Source: Campylorhamphus procurvoides (taxonomy: Eukaryota; Chordata; Aves; Passeriformes; Dendrocolaptidae). Taken from it: DNA of 64,000 nt. Made by a program: the position numbers and the translations under genes. The notes under the pieces are model-generated. The model had not been told where the DNA came from. It saw only the letters and a program-made list of their open reading frames with translations, and searched no databases. The DNA is taken from contig WBMV01001916.1 of assembly GCA_013396655.1 (NCBI GenBank), forward strand, positions 60,556 to 124,555. Reading direction: 5' to 3'. Shown here piece after piece: positions 11,957-24,060 of the stretch. Position 1 is the first letter of the stretch. Every line of letters starts with the position of its first letter.

Positions 11957-14900
11957 CTGCTCTACTCTCTGCATCTAAGGTTACATGAGTTTAAATCTGT
12001 TTGTAGACACAATCTCCCTCTCTTGGAGGGGACTGTAACAAGTTTTACAAAGAACTGTATAAAATGAATTACAGAGATGGCAACTTCTATGATCTGTCTA
12101 ATTTCTGCATGGGAGATGTCTTTAGCAAACAATCCAGGTATTTTCACCTCAATCAAAGCTTCTTCAACAACTGTAGGCATCAAGAACTTCTTCTACTCTT
12201 CAAACAAAAATTAAGGTAGCGGTAGTAAAAGAAAAAGGTGGATGACAGGAATCATGCAGGAAAACTCCACATAGAGTATCACACCAAAATAGAATGTCAG
12301 TAGAGAATCAAGACCCTTGAAAAATTTTGGTGAAGTAATGGTTCCAGAAAAGGGTCTGCAAGTCCAGAGTATTGAGGAAATTGCTAAGAATATTGACTAC
12401 ATGCTTTAAAATAAAGATATGGAAATATGCCAATAATGTAGATGCAAAGAGGAAGTGCAGATTGACTTGAGAAAGAATCATAGTCTTTGTTTCCTCCTAG
12501 AGACTACAGAAGCAGCTGTCTATGGCACCATTTCATTCCAATTAAAATTTTTTTTTTTTTTTCAATTTGATGACTTGTGTAGGAGAACAGCAGTTATAAC
12601 TCTCCTCAGCTCATACTATACAGAATACTCAAAACGTAAGTCAGAGGAAATGAGGTCCAGATCTCTAACCAGTGGATTTAGAGGTAAATTTTTCAGATTT
12701 TTTATTTTCAGTATTTCACACCAGCATAGCTCTATTAATTATTTAAGAACACAGAAAATTAGCAAGAAATATATCCATATTGATCATGATATGCTATGTG
12801 TTAATTTTGTAAGTAACTCCAATTTTGTATAATATTCTAACTAAGCAGCTGTGAATATGGAGCCACAATACTGTACAGCAAACCAAGGTCCTCTTATTTG
12901 AGATACACATAGTTGCATTGTATAATTGTTAGGTGACAAATGTGACAGCTGTATCAATATTACAGCCAGAAATGGTAGAATGTCCCTATATCCAAAACTG
13001 CTTTTCTCTTGTTACCCTTTATATTGATCAGGAATGCAAGGAAAGCCTGTATTTCTAGTAATAAAAAATTATGGATTTATTCAGCAATTTCTTGAAACTC
13101 CAGCAAATTGTCAGTACAGAAATCAGCCAGGTGGCTTGGCTAGCCAGTTGTCATTAATCTGCCCTCTGGCATGTGTCACTGCTCTGAGAGAATTTTGTAT
13201 TATGCTTTAATAAAGCCATTCAAGAAATATTGAATGTGTAAGTAATTTTTCACTGAAAGACATTCATGTGGCAGTCCCTAGGTATGAGCTAATTTTTTAC
13301 TTGAATTTTTTAAAATAATACCTGGCTTCAACAATGCAAGAGTAATATTTTGTCCTCAGTCAGACTAATGTTATTAGATCCATTTGATCTTCAGAGGACA
13401 GTAAACAACACATAAAATCTCATTTATTAATTTTAATGAACTGACCCTTCTAAGTTATTACGCCTAGGTTCATTCATCTACAATTTCCAAAGTATTAATG
13501 GACAAGAAACAAGGGTGAATTAGATAAAAAAAAAAAAGCAAACTCCCTCAATTGAAACTCCAAAGAATATATTCGAGGTAATGCTAATTCTTTATTTCCA
13601 CAGCTGCTGCTTTATTAAACAGTTATATCACTATCTCAAAATGGTAAAATGCACTGAGACACAGAATATAGGAAGAGGATTATGTCCCTAGCACCTCCAT
13701 GTGGGTGTGTTTGCTATTTTTAGCCCAGCTTGGTCTTTTCCAAGTCTAACATAACATCTGTTTTTGTCCTTTTCCCATATCATTAACTGAGACATGTTAG
13801 AAGAACTCTAATGGTATTGTTTAGAAATGTTCCAATCCCATGATTTTCCTAATTAGAACCATTGCCTTCTGCAGAATTATTGGTGTGATTCTAATTACCC
13901 TGCAATGCTCTCAATTTAGAGAACCTACAGTTTCTTTTCTAAAAAAAAAAAGGAAATAAAGTAAAATTGGATATTATAACTTTAAAGATTAATAAAACCT
14001 CAGTATAAAATCTTGTTCATTTTCAAAATAAATTATATTTGATGTGGAGGAAGAAGAAATGTGAAGTCATAGAAACTGTGCCAGTCCAAGTGACTACAAC
14101 ACATACAAATGAAATGCCAGTTAAAAAGCTCTGAAAAATTCCAGTGTTTCAGAAAGGTCATCTATATTGTTTCTGCAAGGGCATGGGCAGTTTGCCTGAC
14201 TTATGTAGTAGAGAAAAAGCAGGTCATATTTTACAGTGTGAGAACCACTTGACAAAAGAAATAAGCATCTAGTACATCTACCAAGAAGAAACATCAGAAG
14301 GAAACACTGCCATGATCTATTTCATCTACTTTTCTGCAATTATATTTTCTTTAACAGGTGCGCTGCAGGACAGAAGTGTTCTGCCAATTCACTGTAGATT
14401 AAAATCAATAAATCAAACACACCAGAAATTTTCTTCTGCTTGCTTTGTAGTTTGTAAGGAATTATATAGGTATATCTGAGTCTTTGCTGCCTCTTTCTCA
14501 TACAAGTTCTGTTATTCTTCATAAATGAAACTGTGACCATATTTTATGCTTACTCAACTGAAGCATGTCAGGCTAGACCAAGACTGTCAGAAAGTTTACT
14601 GTGCAGAATTGTGTAATTCTAACCTCATATCAACTAAATGAAATACTATATAACCTAGCCAGGTAGGTCCTTCAGACCCTTGGGCAGAGGTATCTATGAC
14701 AATGGAAATCCCTTCTGTCTTTTATCTCCATATACTTTATCAAATTAGTTTCTAGACAAGTTTCTAGATCTTTCTTTCTTTTCCTGTTTAAAGCAGGGGG
14801 GACAGGAAATAAACAATTTTTTAAGAATTATTACTATTATTTTATTTTTAATATATGATCTGAAAACTGAATCAGAAGAACCTTTGTCTGGCTTCTGTTC

Positions 14901-15780
14901 CTCTATACAGTAAAAAGAGGTTTCATTAGATGTTCACTTTGCAATTCCTATTTTCCCATTACTGGTTGTAATCACTCTATCCTATCCCATCTTAATAGTT
15001 CTTAGCAAGCAGCATTTACAAATAAGAAAAAATAGAAGGATTCCAAAACCTGAAAGGATTTGTTTGACAATGAGACATTTGAACTAAGTAACATTTAATC
15101 AACCCCTCAAGAAAAATTTTTTTCAGAAATAAGATTTTTTAAGAAGGCTGCAGAAACAAGTTATTTAGAGAGTTCTTACTCTTGTAGCTTCAGAAAGCAC
15201 ACACAATTTGACACATAGATGGACTTTCTTGAAGTTCATCATGCATTGTTTTGCTTTCTATTTTTCAAATTGCATTATCAGGTAGAAGTTTCTTCCTACC
15301 CACATCTCTTATCATGTCCAGCATGTGTCTCAGCTCCATCAGCTCCCTTTTTACAGGGAATACTTACCCTATCTGAACTTTCTTGACAACCATGGCCAAG
15401 TTTCTTTTATATACAACCTGATGAGGTGCTCTGAAAACTCCATAGAAAAGAGCTCTGAAAAATTTACATATTCCCCTGCTTTTAGATGTCTTGAACAATT
15501 TTCATCTGTGCATCTTGTAATTATTGATTTGACATAAAATTTAACTTTAGGTGTGTATGTGACTTATAAATATAAATGTTCTCCTGCTCTTACATAGAGA
15601 GCGCTAAAAACCCCAGAGAACAGCTCCTTTCAGGAGGACTCTGGTAAGGAGATGAACTTGATCTCCGTGTGGTGATCAACTGATGTCCTATTGGACATGT
15701 ATTCATTATGTAGTCCTGTGAACCACACAGAGGTCTGGAAATTGCACTTTAATGGGAGCAATACAGGCATTGTTTGCAAA
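11957..15780. other. intergenic DNA, no gene recognised
   Basis: This is AT-rich unique sequence. A 125-codon open frame at 12455-12832 is rich in Phe and Ser from T-rich DNA and resembles no known family. Confidence 0.5.
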
Positions 15781-15819
15781 CAAGGTGTGCTGCTGGAGCT
15801 TGTTTACAAATAAGGGGAT

Positions 15820-16475
15820 GTGAAAGCTGAACACACAAGGGCATGTGAAGGACCAGGCTACCTTGCCCACAGTGACCGTGAGATGGTGGAGTTCAGGATT
15901 CTGAAAGGAGAGATTGCGGAAAAAAGCAAGATCACAGCCCTGGACTAAAAGGAAGTATACAGACAGTGGAAACAGTGATAGGTAACCTGGGAGGAATAGA
16001 GACACTGGCCTGAGCATGCAGAGACAGTGAGAAATGTCCACCAGATGCTGAATCTGGTGAAGTCTTTTACAAGTGTGTAAGTAGCAATAAATGCAGCAAA
16101 TAAGCAAATAAACACTAGCAAATAAGTTTGGGGTCCAAAAGTGTCCGATGTCTTCATTAATGATCTAGGTGATGGGGTAGAATGTACCCTCAGTGAGTTT
16201 GCTGATGACACCAAGCTGGGAGAAGTGGCTGATTGAGCCAGAGGATTGTGCAGCTATTCAGAGAAACCTCAATAGGCCAAGAAACAGGCAGAGGGAATCT
16301 GGTGGCATTCAACAGAGAAATTTGTCAAGTCCTGCACTTGGAGAGGAACAATTCCATGCACCAGTACAGGTCACCAAGCTGGAAAACAGCTTCACAGAAA
16401 ATGATCTGGTGTTCCTGTTGTACAGATAGTTAACCATGAGACAGCAATGTGTCCTTGAAACAAAGATGACAGTGT
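15820..16475 (+). mobile_element. CR1 LINE remnant with internal deletions
   Basis: Three separate parts of CR1 ORF2 lie side by side in the same orientation. At about 15830-15948 the translation includes EMVEFRILKGEIAEKSKIT, from the linker between endonuclease and reverse transcriptase. At about 15950-16120 comes a later linker piece (sequence like AGGTAACCTGGGAGGAATAGAG). At about 16150-16420 comes the segment from VFINDLGDG through EFADDTKLGEVAD, which holds an intact FADD catalytic box, to the following thumb region. Most of the reverse transcriptase fingers and palm between the second and third parts is missing, and a shorter piece is missing between the first and second. The 3' UTR is also absent or unrecognisable. 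Frames are broken throughout, so this is a decayed copy. Confidence 0.8.
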
Positions 16476-19400
16476 CCCCTGATCTGCACTAAATCTAGTT
16501 TTTCACGCTCTCCTACATTTTAAGAAATATCTATTACTTGCTTAATGCAACTTTCCCCAGGTGGAACAGTTCACTACTTGCATTTTTAAGAAGAGAGGTA
16601 ATAGAAAAATATCAAAAAACAGTTCAGTCAGAAGAAAAGTAACCAGACATTACCTAATCCTTTGTTTCATATCAAGGTCCTTTCTATATTATTATACTGT
16701 GGAATTTCGGATTTTTTTAACTATGTTACTGTTTAAAAAACATTTCCATTATAAACACTGGAAGGCGAAATCTTTTGTAACAATACCAGAATGCCAGGGA
16801 CTTTCAAGACAATTAACTTGAAAAGGTCAGAAATATTTTGGCACTACCACACTATTGGAGGTCCTTAACAGAGCCTTTGTCTACAGTCCAGCCTGTTGGA
16901 ATCAACATTGCTGCTTTCTAACTTTTCTTCAACTCAGTAAAAATCTCTAGGCTACTTCAGAAAAAAACTGAACACTTTTGTAAAACAAACAGAGAAGATG
17001 CATCAGTGTATGTAAGCCATGACATTTATAGTACTGCTCATCTTTCTACACTTCATTAAATTTTCACATTTGTATTTTCTCAGATAGAAGAGAATCAATT
17101 CAGATATGGACAAGACAAACTGGCCTCTCTTTTGCAGCTACCACAGGTGCTTTACAAAGTCTGAAAACAAAGCTGTTGCAATCTAAGTAACATAGATGAA
17201 AGTGACATTTGCTCAGAGGACAGCTATTTAATACATTATGGATGCAAAAATCAGGCGGCTTAAAAGACAAAAGGTCTTTTAATGATAATGCTCAATCTCA
17301 AAAATGACACATTAACAGCTACCCAAGAAAAACTAAAATCAGAAGACTAGAAAGCTTTCCTGTCATATCAATCTGATGCAAGAAGCATTCCCATTCTCAA
17401 GTTTAGGTTTGAAAAAAGGGTTGCTCCACACAACTGAAAAACACTGCTGGGACTATCCTATATACACTGACTGAAGAACCGTATTTAATCACTATTTTAG
17501 ATCCCATCCAGGCATAAAGTACCTAATCTACAAGATTCTTAGCATAGAAAAAGAAAATGACATTTATTTTTACTTAAACATATTTATCTGGAAAGGTTTA
17601 ACTTCATCTTTGCATTTCTCTTACATGGGATATGGAACAAAAAAAACGCCTATTTTTATCCCAAACCCAGCAGTTGAAAAGACATTCAGAAAAAGAATTT
17701 AAATGAAAACCTGGTTTCACTCAACATATTCCTGTGGATGTTAAAGAAGCCAGGATTTCACCCATTCAAACATCAGAAGATATAATACCTGCATATGACA
17801 GTGCCCAGGAATATCTTGTCTGTTATCTGAGCTAATATGAAATCTTGTGGACAGAATATGGGATTTTCAAGTATAAATTAAAAGTTTTGCAAAATGTAAG
17901 TAGGCTGCTTTCATATAACATTTATGGGTGTTTCTGATACTCCAAGAAACATAGAGCATAATACTGCTTACACAGTTGTTTTTGATTACTTGTGTATTGT
18001 GCATGACATGATATGTGCTAATTAAAAAAAATAATGTGTGTTAAACCTGTGAGGATGACCAAGGGGCAGAAATTTAAGTGGATGCTATTCAAACAAGTTC
18101 TTTCTTCAAAATATGTGGATTTCAGGGAGTTTTTCAGTTTATAATTTATTTCTTCCAGATAAAGTAAGTCTGGGCATTCTTACCATATCGTGAGCACCCT
18201 GATGTTATAATTACACTGACTTGATGTACTTGAACTGTGCAAAAAGAAATTACCCTAAATTGGGTTTAATCTCAAATACACAAATCATTGCTGTATCAGC
18301 AGCAGTTTATAAAACATCAGGGACCCTACCTAAGTTTTTAATTTTTAAGCAATCTCACATATTCAATTACGATACTCTTTAAGGCCAGTGCTCATGCTAA
18401 GTATTTTCACATAGAAATATAATCAGTCCCTTTGATTTCATTTAGAAACTAAACATGATCTGTTTAAAATTAGTAGGGTGGTGTGGGGTTTTTTTCTTTT
18501 GTTTGGGTTTGGTTTTTAAGATGAACAGTGCAAATGGAGTATTTTTCTGAAAAGAACATCTTATAAAACATTATTATGTAACAGTGCTAGCTATAATCAA
18601 ACACAGAGCCTATGGAATTTTTATAACACAGAAATACATGTTGAACTATGGACCTACTATTGTCTGTGTTTTGATTCCACTCAAACTTCAAATCACAAAT
18701 CTGTGCAGCTCTAGTAATGCATATACTTGTGTTCTGACCTAGATTTACAGATCATTTTCACAAAGACTCTGAAAATAAACCTACAGAACGACACATATAT
18801 CCTCTTCTCTTCCATCTGAAAGCTGTACACACAGCTTTACTCCATGGCACCCTAATACCCAAGACCTAGGACTATTACAGAATGAGTAAGTCAGTCGTAA
18901 CAAATGGCATGATGATTCTCAGAGGCAGACAAGTTAATAATCAATAGCTCTGTATTCATACTAGTGTATTAATAAACAAGAAAGAACAAAACTCTGAAAC
19001 AATAGGCCCTTCCTATTGCTCAGAATAAAGTAAATTCCAATATAATTTTATGACTAATATCCCACTTAAGGACCTGTGCAAATTCTTAGGTCATTAGGAC
19101 AAAATGCATTTTTTGCTTCTGCAGTCTCCTTCTTCTCCAGTTTCTTTCCTACATGGCTTACTGGTGGTTCAGTCACACCTGACCAAGCTACAGAGACAGC
19201 AGAATGGGCACAGCTAAAACAAGTGTAGCTGCATTTCAGCATGTGTGAGGGCTACCTGCGTGTCTCCTTGACTAGCCATACACTTAGATTACAAACTGCG
19301 TCAGGAAGTGTGCTTATTTCATTTTCTTACTTGCTAATGTAATCACAGCACACCTTCTGTATATTTTAGCATAAATGTGAAAAACATACAGTTCCCAGAG

Positions 19401-22400
19401 AAGGAAAATAGTGCACACGCATCTTTGACATCACTGCAGTTCATTATCTTGTTTTTCACCAAAGTGCATTCCAAATGATTACCCAATCAGAGTCAGCACA
19501 GCACGCAATTTTTCATAACTTGTTGTGTTTAACATTTTGCATTATTAACAAAAATTTAAAAAAATATATCTTTTCCAACACTGTCCACCATTAGGGCCAC
19601 ACTTAATCTAAAGTTCACAATAGAACCTGAAGGCTGAACAAGACAGTGTGGTAACATAGTTTCAGGTCATGGTCATAAGTGCTTTATCATTCACATTCTG
19701 AACTGCATAATAGAAAGAAAAAGAATTTATGCATCAATTATTCAACCTTCTCAGCATCTCTGTCAAAATTGGAGGTAAATGTAAATTTGCCTTACTTAGT
19801 GCAAACAGTGTATTACAGCAAGCCTCTCCATATGTATGTTTTCTCTGCCCAGTTTCCATCAGGGGTTTCACAAATCTCTCTCATTGCCAGTATGTCCAAT
19901 ACGATCAAGTAAATAAGTGTGGGAACCCTAACTGGATTTTTTTATTCACTGCTTTGCTTGCATTCTCTGTTTCATAACCACTAATACCAACAATTTAACT
20001 CAAATTAAGCTCGAAGTGTCAGACACCATCACACACTGGTCCCACCCAGTAACCACACCTACCATGTGAGAATTCTCCAGCCTTAGTAGTCATGGTCTCA
20101 GTCTTTTATGTTGTATAGCTGTGGGTTAATAGCAAGATTAAAAAAATTACTATTCTCCTGAAAGTATTTCATTGAACACATTTTAAAATAAAAAGAACAA
20201 TTACCATATATATGGCTGTGCTTATTTTTTCCATAAAATTGCAAATACATGCACTTATTATCTATACTCACTAAATTTAAGATCCTGATATTTTATCAAA
20301 GTTACAAAAGTTTATAATAATAACCTACTCTATTATTACATCCCATTTTCTTTAAATGCTTACTGACTGCTGTTTCTTTGATCTTTCCAGTACTTCCTTG
20401 TCTTGCGTCCAACCTTTTCTATATAACCTAAAAGTTTCCCTTAGCCCACCTACCTCTTCCTACATTTTGACATTATTTTGTGGAATTATTCTGCACAGTT
20501 CTAAAACACAAAAAGTAGCAAATAAGTTATACAGAATGATCTCTCTGCCAGCTCAGGTCACCACATCTCAAGACTATTTTCCTTTAGGATGGGAGTAAGA
20601 TTTCCAAATGAAGAGTGGATATTTTTCCTAGAAAAACAGTTTACACTTCTTTTTCCTCATGCTGCCTCTTCACTTAGAATAGGAATTTTAAACACAGAGT
20701 CATATTCCACTGATGTTATTGCTCCTTCTTTACTTTACACTGAGTGTTGTACTAAAACTGAAACCTTACAGGAAAAGCTCCACATCAGGCTTTAATCTTT
20801 TCCCTCATGTAAAAATCTCATGTATTGCATGATGCACAACTCTCAGGAAACAATAGTGCAAACATGTAATTAATTAGCATTTATAGAGAGATTCAAAGTA
20901 AAAGAAAAAATTCACATGAGCGGCCATGTTCCCTTCACATAAAGGTAGCCATGTCTGAGAACATGATTTCAGAATTAGAAAAAGTTTGCTTTTGAACAGA
21001 GGTTTTCATAGTAGAGTGGGAGATGGCATAATGTGTCATATAGTGGGACTGGTAGAACAGAAGGAAGTACAGAGGTCTCTTTTACTTTCCTCCTTTACCT
21101 TTTAAGAAGCCTCAGGAAAAATCAATATATTTTTGGGTCAGGTGATCAATCACGAATCAATCACACTTTGTTTCAGCATCATTCCTGTCTGCTGTAGGTG
21201 TTCCTGCAGGTCCTGAATGTTTCAAATACACATTGCTCCTTCACAGCAGGAGCATGGACTTGTAATCTTTATATTCAGTCATTTTGACAGACTACAAAAA
21301 TCTCTTTCTGAAATGCAAATGAAGTCAGGGAAGTAGTAACTTGTAACATCATATAATTTGATGAGAACTTCAAAATGTTTACAAAATTTTCAACTTCTTG
21401 CATACATACCAGCTTACAGTACAGGTAAAAAGAACTCAGGCTTTTCAATGTAGTGTAGCAAATAAGCTATTGGTCATTATAACTGTCCAACAAAATTATT
21501 CTGAGACTGTTAATTTACACCAATCAATGAAGTTTATTTGAGATTTCTTTGAATGAGCTAAAATCCTTTCAAGGCATTGATATATTTTTGTTGCATGTGT
21601 ATGTGGTTCCCAAAGCCCTGAGGGCAGGTTTTCAGGTGTTCCTACAATGGTTAGAAACCCAACTTTAAAGAGCTTATACTCAATGAGCTTTCTGAACAAA
21701 CAGGGATATCATACAATGCATTTCCTTTTCCATTCAGTAATCTCCCAAATGCAATTATCACCATTTATTAATATGCTGATCTTCTCGTTATCCATTGAAA
21801 ATAGCAATTACTGTGGCTCCTATTACAGGAAAAAAAAAAACAAGTATATTTGAGGTTTTTCAAATTAAATCCCAAGTGGCATGTTTAAATGAAAATTACT
21901 TAAAGCATGCTAAAAAGCTCTCTATTTCTTTTTACATGAGCAGTTTAAGTTTTAGCTGAAAGCATACAGGAAGAAGATGGTTAGTGCTGGAACATTTACT
22001 CTGACTGAAAAAGTCAGATGAGTGCATATGTTAATAGCATTGAAGACAAAAAATTTGTGAAGTGGAAGGAAAGAAGCAGCTCCCTGAGTCTACATAGACA
22101 CTCTGGCTTTAGATAATGATTCAAGAACTCAAGATTTCTGGCTCAGGGAAGCAAAAAACATGCAATAAGGAATGTCAGAACTGCTTAAATCTCTTCTCTC
22201 TGATACATTATGTTCAGTACACAAGGAAATTTAGGACAATACTCTTGTGGTCAGGAGTACCAGTAAGCATTAAAAACACTGTACAACCCCAGCTCACTTG
22301 TCAGCTGCATCACTCAGTTAAACTCAGAAGCAACTTAATGTGGAACTCTCCACAGTTAATGTGGGATAAAGCTACACAAATTATAAAACCAATCTGGCTA

Positions 22401-22819
22401 TATACAATTTCTTTGGTTGGCTGAGGTCTTGCCATGGCCATGGGTACTGACTACAATTTTTACTACTTGACTACTTTTCAGGACTATATTGAGAACTGCA
22501 TTATGCAAGTCTTTATCAGTGACAATTTCTTCAAGGTTGGATGCCATCAAAAGGAGCTTTAAAAGCAAGGTAAATCTCCTAAATAACCTTTTTTTGAAAC
22601 ACAAGGGCTTACAAGGAGCTGCTATGCTTACGGAGTAGGAAGAAGACACCACTAACATTGTTTTAAGTAAATGTCCCATGATGATTCAGCAACTCTTCCA
22701 GCCTATTCTTGAAAGATCTTTTAGATTGTTAAGGTCTTTCTTATACCTGCACAGACAGACCTCAATGTGTGTCTCTTCGTTAAGTTTTGCTTGAAAATTT
22801 CTGCTAAGATTCCTTCCCC
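16476..22819. other. intergenic DNA, no gene recognised
   Basis: This is AT-rich unique sequence. A GT-rich simple tract lies at about 18480-18520. Open frames of 66-102 codons (for example 22116-22424 and 22398-22679 on opposite strands) have no recognisable signature. Confidence 0.5.
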
Positions 22820-24060
22820 ACAAGTCTTCTCCAGGATTAAAAATCCCAGGTTGTTCAGCATGGCAGATTTTTCAATCCTTTAATCTTCTTCCTGGCTTTT
22901 ACCTGGACTCGCTCCAAGACCACATTTTTCTTGCACTGGTGAGCCCAGAACTGAACACAGCACTCCACATGTGCCCTCACCAGTGCTGAGTAGAGGGAAA
23001 TAATCACCTTTCTTGACCTGCTGGGAACGCTTTGCCTGATGCAGCCTAGGACAGTGTTGACATTTGTTGCTGACTTATTCAGCTTTTTGTCCACCAGGAA
23101 CCCCTAGGCTTTTTCTGCCTTGCTCTTTTTCAGCTGGTTGGTCCCCAGTCCCACGGCAGTGCATGAAGTTCCTCCCCAGGAACTTCCTCCTTGGCACTTC
23201 CCTCTGTTGGACTCCAACAGATTCCTCTCAGCCCATTGCTCTGGCCTATCGAGGGTCCTTTGAATAGTAGGGTGTGTCAGCCGCCCTCCTTGCAATTTTG
23301 TGTCACTTGTAGAATTGAGATGCTCTCTGCCCCCATCAGCCACATCATCAGTGAAATGCTAAACTGTATTGGTCCTACACCCTTGGGTGCACCACCAGTG
23401 ACTGGACTACAGCTGGACTTCATGCTGACGGGTCAAAAACTTGTGAGTCCAGCAGTTCAGCTAATTTTCACTGCACCCCACTGTGTACTTCTCCAGTCAT
23501 AACATACTTCATAAGTTTGTCTTGAGGGTGCATTTCAGAGTCTGTCAAAAGCCTTACTAAGATCAAGATAAAAAATGTTCACAGATCTCCTCTAATTTAC
23601 TGAGCCAGTCAACCTTCCAGGCTGTCAGGCTGGTTGAGAAAGACATTCCTACCATAAGTGCATGCCAACTGCTCCAAATCACCTTCTGTCTTTAATATGT
23701 TTAGAAACTGGTTCCTCCACAACTTCCCAGAGACTGATGCAAGGTTGGCAAGTTTGTATCTCCCAAAATCGCCTTTCTTGCCAATAAGGATGACATTTCA
23801 TTTCTTCTACCTCTTAGGAATCTTCCTCAAACACAATGACTGTTCAAAATCAATTAAGAGTGACCTTGCAATGACATCAGCCAATTCTACCAGCACTTGC
23901 TGAGTCAGGTGAGATCATGGACTTGTATATGCCCATTTTGTTTTAATCTTCCCTAAACTAACTCTCCTCTACCAAGGGTAAGTCTTCGTTGCCCCAAATT
24001 TTTCCACTGGTCTCAGGCAGGTGAGAGATACAAGTCTCACAGAACACATTTCCATTTAAA
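22820..24060 (-). mobile_element. CR1 LINE, decayed copy covering most of the reverse transcriptase
   Basis: On the minus strand this runs from the linker/finger region of the CR1 reverse transcriptase (about 24060-23880; compare the 'PDGMHPRVLRELADVIA' type segment) through the palm (about 23880-23400). It then passes into the C-terminal region at 23343-23104 (LNSTSDTKLQGG, LDRPEQWAERNLLESNRGKC) and 23094-22855 (NVNTVLGCIRQSVPSRSRKVI, LYSALVRAHVECCVQFWAH). Stops and frameshifts break the frame. The catalytic FADD box has degenerated to a STSDTKL-like form. The 3' end is indistinct and placed near 22820. It is longer than the other CR1 copies here and more diverged. Confidence 0.85.

Noticed and set aside
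11737..11988. Plus-strand frame with YSILF repeats
   Set aside because: The apparent protein repeat is the translated CTATT microsatellite.
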